A stretch of 64,000 nt of DNA from Hydractinia symbiolongicarpus. Lineage: Eukaryota; Cnidaria; Hydrozoa; Anthoathecata; Hydractiniidae. Both the position numbers and the translations under genes were made by a program. The stretch is from positions 6,448,001 to 6,512,000 of the forward strand of contig NC_079887.1 of NCBI RefSeq assembly GCF_029227915.1, in the 5' to 3' direction. Shown here piece after piece: positions 12,726 through 25,000 of the stretch. Numbering within the stretch: the first letter of the stretch is position 1; each line of letters begins with the position of its first letter. The notes beneath the pieces are model-generated. The model did no database searches, was not told the origin of the DNA, and worked only from the letters and a program-made list of their open reading frames with translations.

Positions 12726-14904
12726 ATTTGTTTCTAAAAATACATTTTGTATAAAATGGAAAGTGTTGTGTTTTAATGAAGTTTTCCCGACAGTGCGCAA
12801 TATTCTTGGCGGAAAGAAAAAGCACAAAAATATTTGCATTAAAAAATAGCGTAAAAAAAACGTTAATCGAACGTCTCTGGAATTGACCTTAAGAACCCCG
12901 TTTCTATTACCTATTTATCAGCACACAAAAACAAACAAGATTTTACTGTTTTCATACTACGGCGGTTATCTTTGTTTTTAGGAGGACAATATTCAGTGTA
13001 TATCAGATAACTCGAACCTACAAGGGACATTAAAATTTCAAAATGGCTTTATGCTTAATGGCGAAAATATTTATTGGGATATGCTTTACGAAAAAAACAT
13101 GACTCAAAATATGCATTTGAATTTTGAATATCAGTAACAACTTAAATACTGGTTAATTCAGACAAATAATAAGCTTATCATATGCTTAAAATATAAACAA
13201 AATTTTTGCTTCACTAGACATTTACCGTTCAGCAGGGTGACCACTAATAAAATGAGAACAACAGTAAGGATATTAAGGAGAATTAAGAAGACAAATTGAC
13301 ATTTTTTAAGGATATTTTGCTGCGAACGAGAATAAAAAGATAAAAAAAGGACAATTAAGGAGAAAACCAATTTTAGTTTCCCAAAAAGTTACGATCAGAA
13401 AAAATAACAAGTAAGGAGAAATTGAGGAGAGTAGATAAAATTTCAAATTTTTTAAGTATAACTAAGTACTTTTAAGGAGATTTTCTTTTTCTAAGGTTAT
13501 TTAAGGAGGTCGAACTTAAAAACAGTTTCAATTACATAGGGAGTTCGGGATTATACTGCATGCATTCCACCAAAAATGAAACGGCTACAGAAGAAACTAC
13601 ACACCTCACTTTAAAATTGGGTAAAATATTTGGTAAAAACGTAAAAAATCTTAAGTGTTTAAAGAAGTTTAAATAATTCATAAAAATACTTCAGAAATGT
13701 GATGGTAATCACCATTCTACACTTATAAGTTGGTCTATATTCACACTAACCTAATATACAATTTTACGTTGTAACGAAAATTTTCTGTCCCTTTATACTA
13801 TTTCAGTAAAATTTACAAACTACAACGGAACATACAAAAATTTTAAATAAATAAAGTTTACAAAGATAACGCAAAATATTTATGATGCGCGCTAAATTAA
13901 AAAAAAACCCATAGCAGCCGCTCCGTGGAATTCATCATAACCAGAAGATACTGAACAAACCTTACCGCAAGGATCTGTTATTTTTTTTGACAGGTCAAAC
14001 TTCAAGTTAAAGCTTTATTGTAAAACTTTCAGCAGTTTCTTTCATTGCGCATATAAGAACATATGGCCAGCTTGTGTGCTGAAATCAAAAGTTCTGATAT
14101 ATTTTATTAGGTCTTCAGAAAGTTTTTTTCATTTTTAATCATTGAAAGTGATGATAAAAGAATATATGCCATCTAATAAACAGAGTTTACTTCAAAAAAT
14201 AGGTCACAATTTTTACTTTCAAAATATTGGGCATAATAGGCCATTTTTTAGCCTTTTTGCACCATTATATAAAAAACAGGCGCATAACCATACGTGTGTA
14301 CGTTTTTAAAGAGTTTGAAATTTGCGATATCACATCACACAGCAAAAATTTAAACTCGTACAAATTTTTATGTTGTTTAAGTGCACCGAAAATGCCTCAG
14401 ATGATATCAAAATTACTCTGTGGACATCCCTTGGTGTCAAGAGTTAAACCCGACCCGCAGGAAAGATTGCTGCAAGATCTGAGATCCGTCTAACCCAAGA
14501 AAAATGAGTAGCAAGTGAAGCCCCAGTTTAAGAAAAGAGATTCATTTTGCGTGTCTCTGTCTTTTGACTGATTTTAGACTAAAATGGATTTATTTAACAT
14601 GAAGTGCGTATATCCATAAACATGCTTAAACCCCTAATGTAAACCTAATGATTGCTAATGCTCTAATGATTCAATTATTCTTAATAATAACTGCAAAAAT
14701 GATAGTGCACCTTAAGCCTTATGTACTAAATTGTGAAAAGCCCCCGCCCTTCACCCGTAAAAAAAGCAGACAGACAGATAAGCAATGAATCGACATGCTC
14801 GCCCATCACCACCTCAAAAATAGAAGCGCGCTTTCATTTCTAATTCACTAAAACAAAGCAGAAATATGTTTCACCAGCACCAGTCCCTGAAACAAATTGT
14901 TACT
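12726..14904. other. Intergenic region between convergent genes
   Basis: Separates the 3' ends of pescadillo (+) and CPOX copy A (-). No gene recognised. About 13250-13520 is rich in repeated AAGGAGAA/TTAAGGAG motifs resembling a block at about 28880-29190. A TTTATT on the + strand near 14590 could be the CPOX-A poly(A) signal read on the minus strand. Confidence 0.6.
13250..13520. repeat. AAGGAG-rich diverged repeat, copy 1
   Basis: Recurring TTAAGGAGAA-like motifs spaced irregularly, ending near a GGGAGTTCGGGATTATACTG stretch. The block at 28880-29190 has the same look, with TTGAGGAGATTTGAGGAG motifs ending in a GTGGGAATCCTGATG stretch, so they are probably diverged members of one interspersed family. 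No coding potential seen. Confidence 0.45.
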
Positions 14905-17900
14905 TTAAATCCAGTCTCGAGCTTTCTTGAGCACTTTCATGATTTTGTCCTCCTCACTCCCATCAGCGATACATGGCATGTATTCCCATCTAGCGACGAG
15001 AGGTAACGACATGAGAATGCTTTCGATACGAGCGTTAGGGGTAGCTAAACCAAACTTTGTGCCACGGTCATGAACCAGGTTGAACTCCACGTATCTAAAA
15101 AAGAGAATACGAATAGACTGATTTTATGTTCCTTGACTGTTTGACTTCTGTTTGAGTTCTGACACAAACAGAAAATTAGACGTTAATATTTTTGGACAAT
15201 AATGCCTGAAGGAAATCGCCTCAATTTATGCATGTTTTCAATTATTGAAAGGTTTTTCACACGTTAATTTAAAAAATCTTACAAAAAATCTTACACTTAA
15301 TATAAAATAATTAATATAAAAATTAATATAAAACGATCAAAATGACACACAAAATCAATCCTTCCCGACACCCACAAAGATACAAACAACATTGAGAAGA
15401 ATTCTTTTCCAACATGTTTGCTCGCTCGGGACAACACAACACAGCTACGTTCAACATGAAATGTTCAAAGTAATATGTAACGCACCTTCCTCTTCTGAGT
15501 AATTGCCAGTTACGTTGCTGGTCATTGAACTTATCGTGTCTGTGCTTTTCTATGATCGGTGCATATGAAGGTATGATAGCTGAACCACAACTGGCAATAA
15601 AACTAAAACATTCTTCAATGCTTTTCTCGTCGAAATCATCAAAAAATAAACCACCAATCCCACGATGTTCGGCTGAAAAATACAAAAAGAGAAGTAAAAT
15701 CCATGGAGGCGACTTTCAGCATCCTTGTGTCCCGATAAAATACACCAAATACTATGCGTTAAAGGAAGTTCATTTAGCCTTACCTGGACTGCCGTTTTTA
15801 GAAGGATATTTGAAGTAAAGCAAGTACCTTCGCAGCTAATTATGGGGAAATATTATTGTAAGAATAGATATCATTTTTGACCAATATAAGAAATTTAGTT
15901 TGCTGAACTTAATCTACACATTTTAACTTAGGTTAGCACGTGTTAACTTGGGTTAGCACGTGTTAACTTGGGTTAGTGTGGGTTGAAAAATTATTCCTCA
16001 AAATTACCCACGTTAACCTAACACAGAAATCAAGCTTAACTGACGTCAATTCCCACGTGAGACCAATGATGGATCAATTCCTTAAATTTGAGTAAACCTA
16101 CAAGTTTTGAAGCCGTCAGGTTGATGACGCCATCAATAATCCTTTATACGTAATATTCTTTACTCGTGCATCAAAAGCTCTTGATACATTATTTCAATCG
16201 TCGTTTTATGAAGAGAAGAGTTTACCAAATTTCTAAAACACTTTTTTGAATATGGATGAGTCATTGATGACGTCATAAAATATATCCCCGTTATTGTTCG
16301 TATCTCCATTGAAGTATCATCCAGTTTGTACTAGGTTCTATCATTGAATTGTAATGTCTGTTGCAATAATAAGCGCCTTTCAGTAATTAACTCTTAACTA
16401 ATTCTTCCTTTAAGCGAAAACGTTATAAAAAAAATCAGAAGAAAAAAAAAACTACGAAAATAACTAACATCTGTGTGGACTATAGAAATAATCATCCGCC
16501 CATTTTTTGAACTTTGGATAGTACGATGCTTCATGCTTGTCGCAGGCTTCTTTTTGTGTTTTATGAAAATGAATCGCATCCTAGACGCAAAATAAGGGAG
16601 AAGTACTTCAACATGTTAAGTATGGGCTTCACAATTCGATGAGAAGCTTCTGCTTCACTAATTACTCGTAAACAATATAAAGGTAACATACTAACCTCCT
16701 CCGACAGATATGTTGGTGTAATATCACAACCGCCTCCGAACCACCAGGTGTGCTTTCCCGTGTCATCAAGGACTTCAAAATAACGATAGTTGAAATGCAT
16801 TGTGGGTATAAAAGGATTTTGTGGGTGTATCACCGAACTAACGCCTGAAAAAAATATTGCATGCAAGTATAGCACATAGATACACATCTTAAAAATTTTA
16901 AAATTTATTTAAAAACACAAGCAACAAACCAGTAGCGAAAAATTCGTTTTTTCCCTCTAAAGTCAAATCTTTCCCACGGCTTTTCATCGACTTCACTTGT
17001 TCAGGTTGCAACTCGCCCCAGACCACTGATATATTTACACCAGCTTTTTCGAATGTTTCTCCTGAAATTTGAGAGACGAAGACATAACACTATAAAAAAA
17101 AGCAACTCTCATAATTAAAATATGTCAGATGGATAAAACGTGCGATAGGTTTAAGACCAAATGCTTTACACGATCCAAGGAAATTAGGATATATTTTTAA
17201 AGCACGGTGTCACATATTCTTTAGTAAAGTTATTTTTTGCGTTTCACCTGAATACGATTGATCTGTGCTAAGTGTTGGTTTCTAAGGAAATAACTAAAGC
17301 CCATTACGTACATTATCAACAAGTGAACTTTAAAAGTTCAAACTTCGTCTACTGTAGAAATGATCGACATAATAACTTGTCACGGCTGTTTCAGCGCGAG
17401 AAGTAAGACTGCGCATGCGCTGGTTGCTTGAGCACGTTGCGGGCGCAAAATGGCGGCCCAGAATAAAAACAGTTTCAATAAATAAGTGGATACAATTTCC
17501 ATATCGTTTTTGCACACATTAAATCAATTTCCGCGGATTTGCTTTAGTTTTTCAAAATTATTGAAGCCGTTGGCAAGCGATGGTGTGCATCACAACATAG
17601 ACTAGATATAAGAAGCCGGTGCAAATTTGGTCTAATTTAGCCATACATTTTTGATCGAAACTGGAAAATTGAAAGTTACACTAAATCATTTTGAATTTGT
17701 AGGCAGTGTGAAGTTATGTAGCTAGTGCGGCATACCTTTTTTAGAAAGCTAAAAGAACAATCTAACAGGTAAAGAAAAAATTAAGTTTGTATCAGTACTT
17801 CTAAAAAATTACTGTGTTGACAAACATTTGGTAAAAAATGTGCTAAAAGTGTAAAAAATTGTTTTCTTTTTTAGCATGTAATGGACTTAATTCCTAATAT

Positions 17901-20497
17901 ATTAGTATTGTTATTTACTGGTAGGGTCAAATATGCTGGGTATTGAAACCTAATATAAGTTTCATGTAAGCCTAAACTACTCTTTTAATCAAATTTTGTG
18001 CCAGGATAACTTCGTGTTTACTAGAATTTAACAGGATTGAGAGGGTATCTGTTTTCATTAAAAAGAAGACATAAAATCCAAGCTTGTTGTGGTGGCTGAT
18101 AAACAAATGAAACTTAATCATTTTTTCAAAATTTTATTGACAAATGAATAAACTTGTATTATCAAATCTCAGTTTTATGGTTTCAGTGTGTTTAATGGGT
18201 ATAGAGCTGTATCCAAATAAAGATTAGCTAGCCTAAAATATGTTTACATTTTAACGGATCTCGCCCCAGTCCTAATTCAAAAAAATGTTTAGACATGCGC
18301 AATCTGAGTTTCCGAAATATTGCCCGCTGAAACAGCCGTGTTGTGGGAACTTCGCCGTTCTGTAATTGAATCGTAATTTTGGCTTAAAACAAGTCATATG
18401 ATAAAATTTCATTTATTATTGCTAATCCAAAAAATAAACATGGCAAAACTATTGCTAATGCACGATTATTTTTCCACGCAAAAAAAATAGTTTGAAATTT
18501 TATCAATGTGTTGTCTGTACTTATATTAAATTTGAAAAAACTATCCACCAGCACAAAATTTCTCATGCAAAAGGTACCGGTGAATAATTTCCATTGTTTC
18601 TTTGTTGTTGTTAATTTTCTTTAATTCATTCCCATTTTTATTAAACTCACAAACTTTTGAAAGAAAAAAGTGATAAATTTTTTCGTTTTTAGTTGATGTT
18701 CTTTTAGCGGAATAAAACTAGTCTAATATACTAAACCTCCACTTTTGTCTTCTTGTTTGTGACAGGCAAAGAGAATGTCTTACTTTTTATTGACAAATAA
18801 TAGGAATTAAAACGTTACATTTTCTAAACTTTATATATCATGTCTTTTGTATGTTTTTGCAAAATCATTTTTTTAGTTTGAAAATTTGATTATTCAAAAG
18901 TTATGGATAATTGACTTTTACTGTACCTCACGAGCAAAGTTACAAACAATAATATTGCTATTAAAATGTCGTTCAAAGCGTTTTAATTTTCCGCGTTCAA
19001 GAAGTTCACAGAAACGTTGGTAAAAAAAAATTTTGGAATATTTTGTTGTCCATACTATTCCAGACGCCTTTATTGAAAATAACGAAAACGATTTTTATTA
19101 CTTTTGTGTCTATAAACGACTTTTTCCACGGGTTTAATAACTACTCTATATGCTGTTGTTCCGCCTTTCTATGACATGCGAAGTAGATGTCTTGTTTCTC
19201 CAGAAAACATACTGCATTTAAAATGTCACATTTGTTAAACTTTTCTTTTTATTCTGTCTTTTATAAAAAAAAAATCTCTTCTTTCTTTTGCATGTTTCTG
19301 CAAAAGCCCTTTTTAATTCAAATTTTTTAATTATACAAAAGCCACTGGTAATAAACCTTTGTTCCCTCCATGTATTTTTTTCGTCATTAATGAGCTAAAA
19401 TATTTTACAATAATACGGCAGCTATATATTTTACAATTTTTTATTATAAACGCATAAACTATATTCTGTATTTTATTCACCTTTTTGTTTGATTTGGTTT
19501 TTTTGTAAAATTTAACGTGACGGGTTATAAAATCACTAGGAATGTAATTGTTTTGTTATAATTTATTTTTACGGGCAAAGTCACGAGGAATTGTCTTTTT
19601 AATGGAATTAGCAACAAAGCGTTTTTTAACACACAATAAATTTTGAAAGAGGATTTTCCAATTGGATACTACCACGGGTTTAAATAACTAGTTGTTAATA
19701 GTATTGTTGTATATTTCGTTTTTTGTGGTCTATTTTATCGCTGGTTTTTAAGTTAAATTAACAAATGTTTTTTTAGCTTCATTACCTTAATGCGGATTTT
19801 TCCACGGGTGAGACTAGTCTAATACAATAATAGTACAACAGCTTTTTTGTGTGCACAGACAAAGTTTCGCATGACATTTTAAATACGTCTTTTTCTAAAG
19901 ACAAAATATCACATCCATTTTGCCTGTCACAAAAAGGAAAACGGAAGTAGCGTATTATTATATTACCGTGGAAACAGTTTGTTGTTAATTTCATCAAAAA
20001 GGTTTTAAAAAAAAGGTTTTAAACGAAATTGACAACAATAATACGAATGTTCAATTACCCATAAATTTGCATTCCCTGCGCTCTTAAAATCCGTCACCGT
20101 AAATTTGATTTCTAGCTAACATAATCGTTTTATTTTATCACAACTTGTCTTAGTCAATTATAACAGATAAATATAGTTTTCTTAAACACAACCTGAGTTT
20201 ATACAATTAATAATAAAAACAGTAAGTAGCAAATAACTTACCGTCTTGAATGACACAAGTTATACCACCACCACCCGTTTCACGATTCCACCTGTCAACA
20301 ACAAACTTCTTTTTTGTTTCATACTCTGAAAGTTTATTCACGACAGCTGCTTGTAAGTAAGTGACATATAACTCCATCTTATACTTCATTTTTTCACATG
20401 CTTGCGATTTCAATGTTTCCAGCGATGTGATTGGTGCAGCTTTTAAATCTGCTTCCTTGAAGGTTGGTATTTTTAAGACAAATTCTTTAGCATCCAT
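14905..20497 (-). CDS. CPOX: Coproporphyrinogen-III oxidase, copy A (6 exons)
   Basis: Oxygen-dependent CPOX converts coproporphyrinogen III to protoporphyrinogen IX by two oxidative decarboxylations, a late step of haem synthesis. Minus-strand exons: 20497-20242, 17061-16930, 16844-16696, 16580-16469, 15672-15486, 15094-14905. They total 1026 nt, giving 341 aa plus stop with phases agreeing throughout. Landmarks: [15 protein letters not shown] in exon 1; [10 protein letters not shown] (H146, R150) and [14 protein letters not shown] (D170) in exon 3; [11 protein letters not shown] (R220) across exons 4/5; [16 protein letters not shown] and [18 protein letters not shown] in exon 6. By recall these match human H258, R262, D282 and R332, so the enzyme looks active. 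The ATG at 20497 is the first in frame after an upstream TGA; a TTTTTTCATAG acceptor just before it suggests a 5' UTR intron. No mitochondrial presequence is visible. Intron 1 carries a MITE and Helitron-like repeats. Confidence 0.96.
15935..16025. repeat. Short tandem repeat with an inverted half
   Basis: Three diverged copies of a 20-bp unit, TTAACTTGGGTTAGCACGTG, followed after a short spacer by the inverse motif (CCCACGTTAACCTAACAC). It lies in intron 4 of CPOX copy A (between exons 4 and 5) and may be a small foldback element. Confidence 0.6.
17381..18340. mobile_element. 960-bp DNA transposon with 16-bp TIRs and 4-bp TSD
   Basis: A perfect 16-bp inverted terminal repeat CACGGCTGTTTCAGCG sits at 17381-17396 with its complement at 18325-18340. 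TTGT occurs immediately outside both ends (17377-17380 and 18341-18344), consistent with a 4-bp target duplication. Both ends also carry a TGCGCATG motif some 30-40 bp inside. No ORF of useful length is present, so this is non-autonomous. It sits in intron 1 of CPOX copy A. I cannot name the superfamily. Confidence 0.85.
18718..19960 (+). mobile_element. Tandem array of Helitron-like units
   Basis: Diverged units lie head to tail. Junctions end in CCACGGG plus 7-9 bases then ACTAG (ends near 19690 and 19817; a decayed one near 19143; CTAG alone at 18718-18721), followed by TCTA-rich starts such as TCTAATATACTAAACC (18722) and TCTAATACAATAATAG (19818). The units from 18722 and about 19144 share interior sequence: a TTTTGTATGTTTTTGCAAAA-like block and a TTATTCAAAAG-like block. 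A TC start and CTAG-T end are the classic Helitron termini; that the array is Helitron-derived (HINE-like) is inference. It lies in intron 1 of CPOX copy A. Confidence 0.5.
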
Positions 20498-22029
20498 TTT
20501 TTTAACTACTATGAAAAAAGAGCAAAATAAAAAGTCTGTGTTTCAGTTACTGCAAGAATTTCAAAATAACAAAATGCACAGAGTAAGTTTCGGTGTACGT
20601 CAGATTGTCTTTCCTAACATTAGGCTGAAATAGTCAATCTCTGCTTTAAGAGATAAATGCATTGTCAATGATGCTCCTCCATGACAAATTATTTTAGAAT
20701 TTTGGTAGGTTAGATAAATTTAATGTTGCATATCCCATTAGAAGATTTTTATTCATTGAAGTTTTAATACTGGACAATATTTTTTGAAGACAGCTAGCCA
20801 TTTTAAAGAGGCAGTAATTCTTGTGCGTCACAAAAATATTATATTTTAATTTTTAGCGAATTAAGCAATGCTAATGACTTGTTTGGAAAGACAACATCCA
20901 ATGTTACATACCCATTAAAACTTTAAAATTGGAAAACAATCATGTTTAAAGACAACATAAAAAATTTGCAGCTAACAAATATTAAGTTTCCAGTATATAG
21001 TATATATTAATGCTGTATAAGCTACATTCAAAATAAAAATTAAAAATTGATTTACATAAAAAATTATAAAAAAAGTGTGGAATGCTATCCTTTTGTTTTG
21101 TTTTCATGTCTCGCAGCAAAATTAATCGGAAAAAAATCATCCATTAGATAGAGAGGACAGAATTTTAAACGATACATTTTTGCTAAATTTACATTACTGT
21201 ATTAATATAGTCTTCTCTTTCCTATATTTTTACTTTCTCCTATCATTTTTACTGACACGTATCTATAAGAATTTACAGATATAAAACCTTATAACAACGA
21301 AAAACTCTCACAATCCACTATAAAGGGATAATTGACGCAGACTTTGTATATGACTTGTTAAATGAACCAGTATACCCAAGCTCCACAGCTGCTTTTCACT
21401 TAACATTTTGAGCATATATTACAAAAACTAACACTTTTTTCTTTGCGCTTCTGTGACATCTGTGTTTTGTGAAAAGAAATTTTTTTATGCTTTTATTAGT
21501 TCAGCGTATGGAACTAGCAATTATTTAAACTATTTAAATAAACATTTTTGCGTCTGGCAAATCGAATCCCCACCAAATTTAATTTTTTCCAACATTGCTA
21601 AATTACATTCACGCCAAAAAAAATCATTTTAACCCATTCCAAATAAAAGCCATGCAAAAAACTGGTACAAATAAGATACATACATGCTACATACAGCTTT
21701 TGTTAATTCATTTACTGATTAAGCAATTGAATTCTTTAATTAAAGAACTTTCTAAATCGCAAAGTTGAAATTATTTTCAATGCATTTTTCACAATCCATC
21801 TTGTCAATTAAAATAAAAAATAAAAATGCTGCAGCATTTCTTGCCCACTCTCTCTGTAACTAGGCTGTAAGATCGTCAAAAGTGGAAAGCAGGCTTTATA
21901 GTTAGAAATTTCAAAAGCACAACATATCCGATTATTATCAGTGATCAAGGTCTGTAGATACTGACCATCAAAAGTAGCTTTCTCTAATACTCTACAAAAA
22001 AGAAAAAAATTTATCACATTTTTTAAATT
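20498..22029. other. Spacer between the two CPOX genes
   Basis: Should hold the promoter and 5' UTR of copy A and the 3' UTR of copy B. An open stretch on the minus strand (about 21808-21992) follows a TTTTTTGTAG acceptor-like site just past the copy B stop and encodes about 60 aa of unrecognised sequence. I do not call it a gene. Confidence 0.5.
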
Positions 22030-25000
22030 CTATCTACTGCTGACGGTGCTGATCCATTGTTTTGGCTTTTTTAAAACTTCCAACATGGCTTCTTCTTCAC
22101 TTCCAACTACTGGCATATACTCCCAACGAGCGATGAGGGGCATGGTGATTAACACACTTTCGATGCGAACACCAGGCGTTCGCAGACCAAACTTTGTTCC
22201 ACGACCATAACAGAGTACATATTCTACAAACCTGAAAATATTTTGACAAAGTGGGTAATTTGATTATTATAAAGTGAACAGACGAAGGTTATGAGAACAT
22301 TGAAAATAAATAAATCAAAATACAGCGAAACAACGATCTATCACAAATATTTTCCTTCTACGATGATTATCAAGTTGTTAAATGATGTGTTTGAAATGTA
22401 CATCCTGTATACATATTGATGATAACAAAAATAAAGAACAATGCAGTCGACTCATTTCGAATACCTTTATTTTTGTTGATAATGGATAAATTTTGAAAAG
22501 ATAACATTACCTCCCTCTTCGTAATTGTTGCCATTTCACATGATCTTCTGTATACTTTTCCTTTATATGACGATCAACTATGACCAAGTACAATGGAAAT
22601 ATAATATCGCCACAGCTGGCAATAAAACTAAAACATTTATTAACACACTCTGAAAAGAGATCTTCAACAAAAATGCCTCCAATACCACAATGTTCCTCTA
22701 AAAGAAAGAATATATTAATATATATTAATTATATATTAAAATGTCAACAGATCTTAATTACTTCCTATCCATGTGCAATCTCACGTGAATTATTATCATA
22801 CACTTCAGAAAATTACTAAAGTAGAAGTTCACACGTACGAATTTGAAATTTTTTCGAGATCACTGAGATTTAGTTGACTGCAACAAATAAAACAGGCAAA
22901 GCAACTACCTGACTACATTAATCGACAAAAATATCCGTGAAAAGTTACAAACCCACACTCAGTTTTAAAAATTTAAACTAAAAAAACACCTTAAACGATG
23001 ATGTGGACTTGTTATATCATTGCAAGTCGATTTAAGTTAAAAATGACAAACAGTTAAAGCTTAGGCACTTCTTCATAACAAAACTTGTAGAGTTTTGCTT
23101 TAAGTTGAAGCTAGTACTGGAAAACACAGATCATCTTAGGAGGAGAGTAAAAGCTTGTTATGACGATGGACGGTGTTTTTGACTCCAGTCTATTTTTAAG
23201 GAAAATGCAAAACATTTCCTATTTTCATGCAAATCTTAAGAGCTTTAAGGACTTTTTAGTACTGTCAGGCAATGGAATTTACCATAAAGGAATTGTTCAG
23301 TCAATTTTATTTATCACACATAAATTAATTCTTTTAAAAGAACACCAGGACGCAAATAACTAAGACGCAATCATTTTTCCACTTCAAAGATTCTTCTTAC
23401 CTCGATGTACGTTGTAATTGTAGCCATCTGCAGATTTCTTGTATTTCTCATAAGCACACTCATCGAGTTGATCACAAATACTTTTAAGAATGTCATGAAA
23501 TTCAGTAAAGTCCTAAAAAAAATTGAAAAATCAGTACAAACCGATGACACGTTTTTTTTTAACTTTATTTTTCATTTTAGCCTTTTATTTTAGTTTCGAC
23601 AGGCAAATTTTTAATTTTAACATAAAGTAATAAGTAAATTTCAATTATACTGGCTCTACTTGCAATGTCACTATTTCTTAGGGAGAACTTTATTATTGGG
23701 CAGTTCTCGCACGCCAAAACAAAAGTAAATAAAAATACCTTTTCACACAAATAATTCGGGATAAGGTTTGCACTGCAGCTAAACCACCATGTACATTTCC
23801 CTGTGCTGTCAATAACTTCAAAGAAATGGATGTTGATGTGAAAAGTAGGTACAAAAGGGTTCACTGCTTGAAGTATACAAGTCATTCCTGAAATTAAGAT
23901 AAAGAAAGTTTTTGACGTATGGCCCTTTACTTTAGAGTTGTCTATTCCTTGCTCTCTCAAATGGCGGAATATAGCTGAATAAAAAAATGTGTTAATTCGG
24001 CCCACAACTGCTATATGTCAGTTGTTTATGCTACTACAGAAAAACAGGCGTTTAAAAAAATATTGAAATGTTACTTTACCTAATTTTCTGATGCTTAGCA
24101 AGAATGTGATAAATCTTAAGCACGTCCAATTCATTTTTGGCTGATTTGTAGTGCAAATTATAACATTTTGTTTAAATAATGTTTAATATATTGCTTGAAT
24201 TTCTCTTATTGACGCAAATACCTTCATTTTTCATTTTCTAGGAAGGGCTCTTATTGGTAGGTAGGCACTTAATAAAGGAGAAAGAAAATTAATTAGATGG
24301 TCTAATCAATCATTGCTCATTATACACAAATAATTAAAATACCTGTTGTAAAATAATTGTTTGTTTCTTCGAAACGTATGTCTTTTCCACGACTTCTTAA
24401 AGCCTTCACATGTGCTTCACTCATCTCTCCCCACAAAGCTGACATATTTACACCAGCTTTTTCAAACACATCACCTAAAAAGAAAAAAAACACAGTCAAG
24501 ACTCTTTAAGAAATTGAATAGAGATAATATAACAGGCATAACAACCTTAAAGCTCATAAAATATTGTTTTCAAGTCTTATCAATAGAAATGGCAGTGCTA
24601 TAGTAACAAAAATTATAACTGTTGATATAATTAATTACCATACTGTATCAAAACATTACTTTAAATCTGTGTGTCAGGTTCCTTAATCTACAAATTCTCT
24701 AACTTAAATAGTGTGCGATGTTGTGTTTTAATTTCTTCATATTATTTTATTCTTTTTCCACCAAAAAAAAATCCAAAACACAAAAAGTAAAATTTCAGTC
24801 ATAAATGCATCGAACATGCTTGTAAACTTTGTATATTATTTCAAATCTCAATGTTTTTATTGGTTATAGTTTGACTCTGTTCCGACGTTTCCTACATTTG
24901 AGCACCCAGCTTTCTCAGTAAATTGCAGTGAAAGCAATCAGGGTCCGCTTAAGCGCCACAACAGTTTGTCAATGTATATAGCATTTAATATCTTGCAAAC

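Noticed and set aside
21808-22017. Minus-strand open stretch just past the CPOX-B stop
   Set aside because: Preceded by an acceptor-like TTTTTTGTAG, but joining to exon 6 gives an immediate stop and the peptide matches nothing I know.
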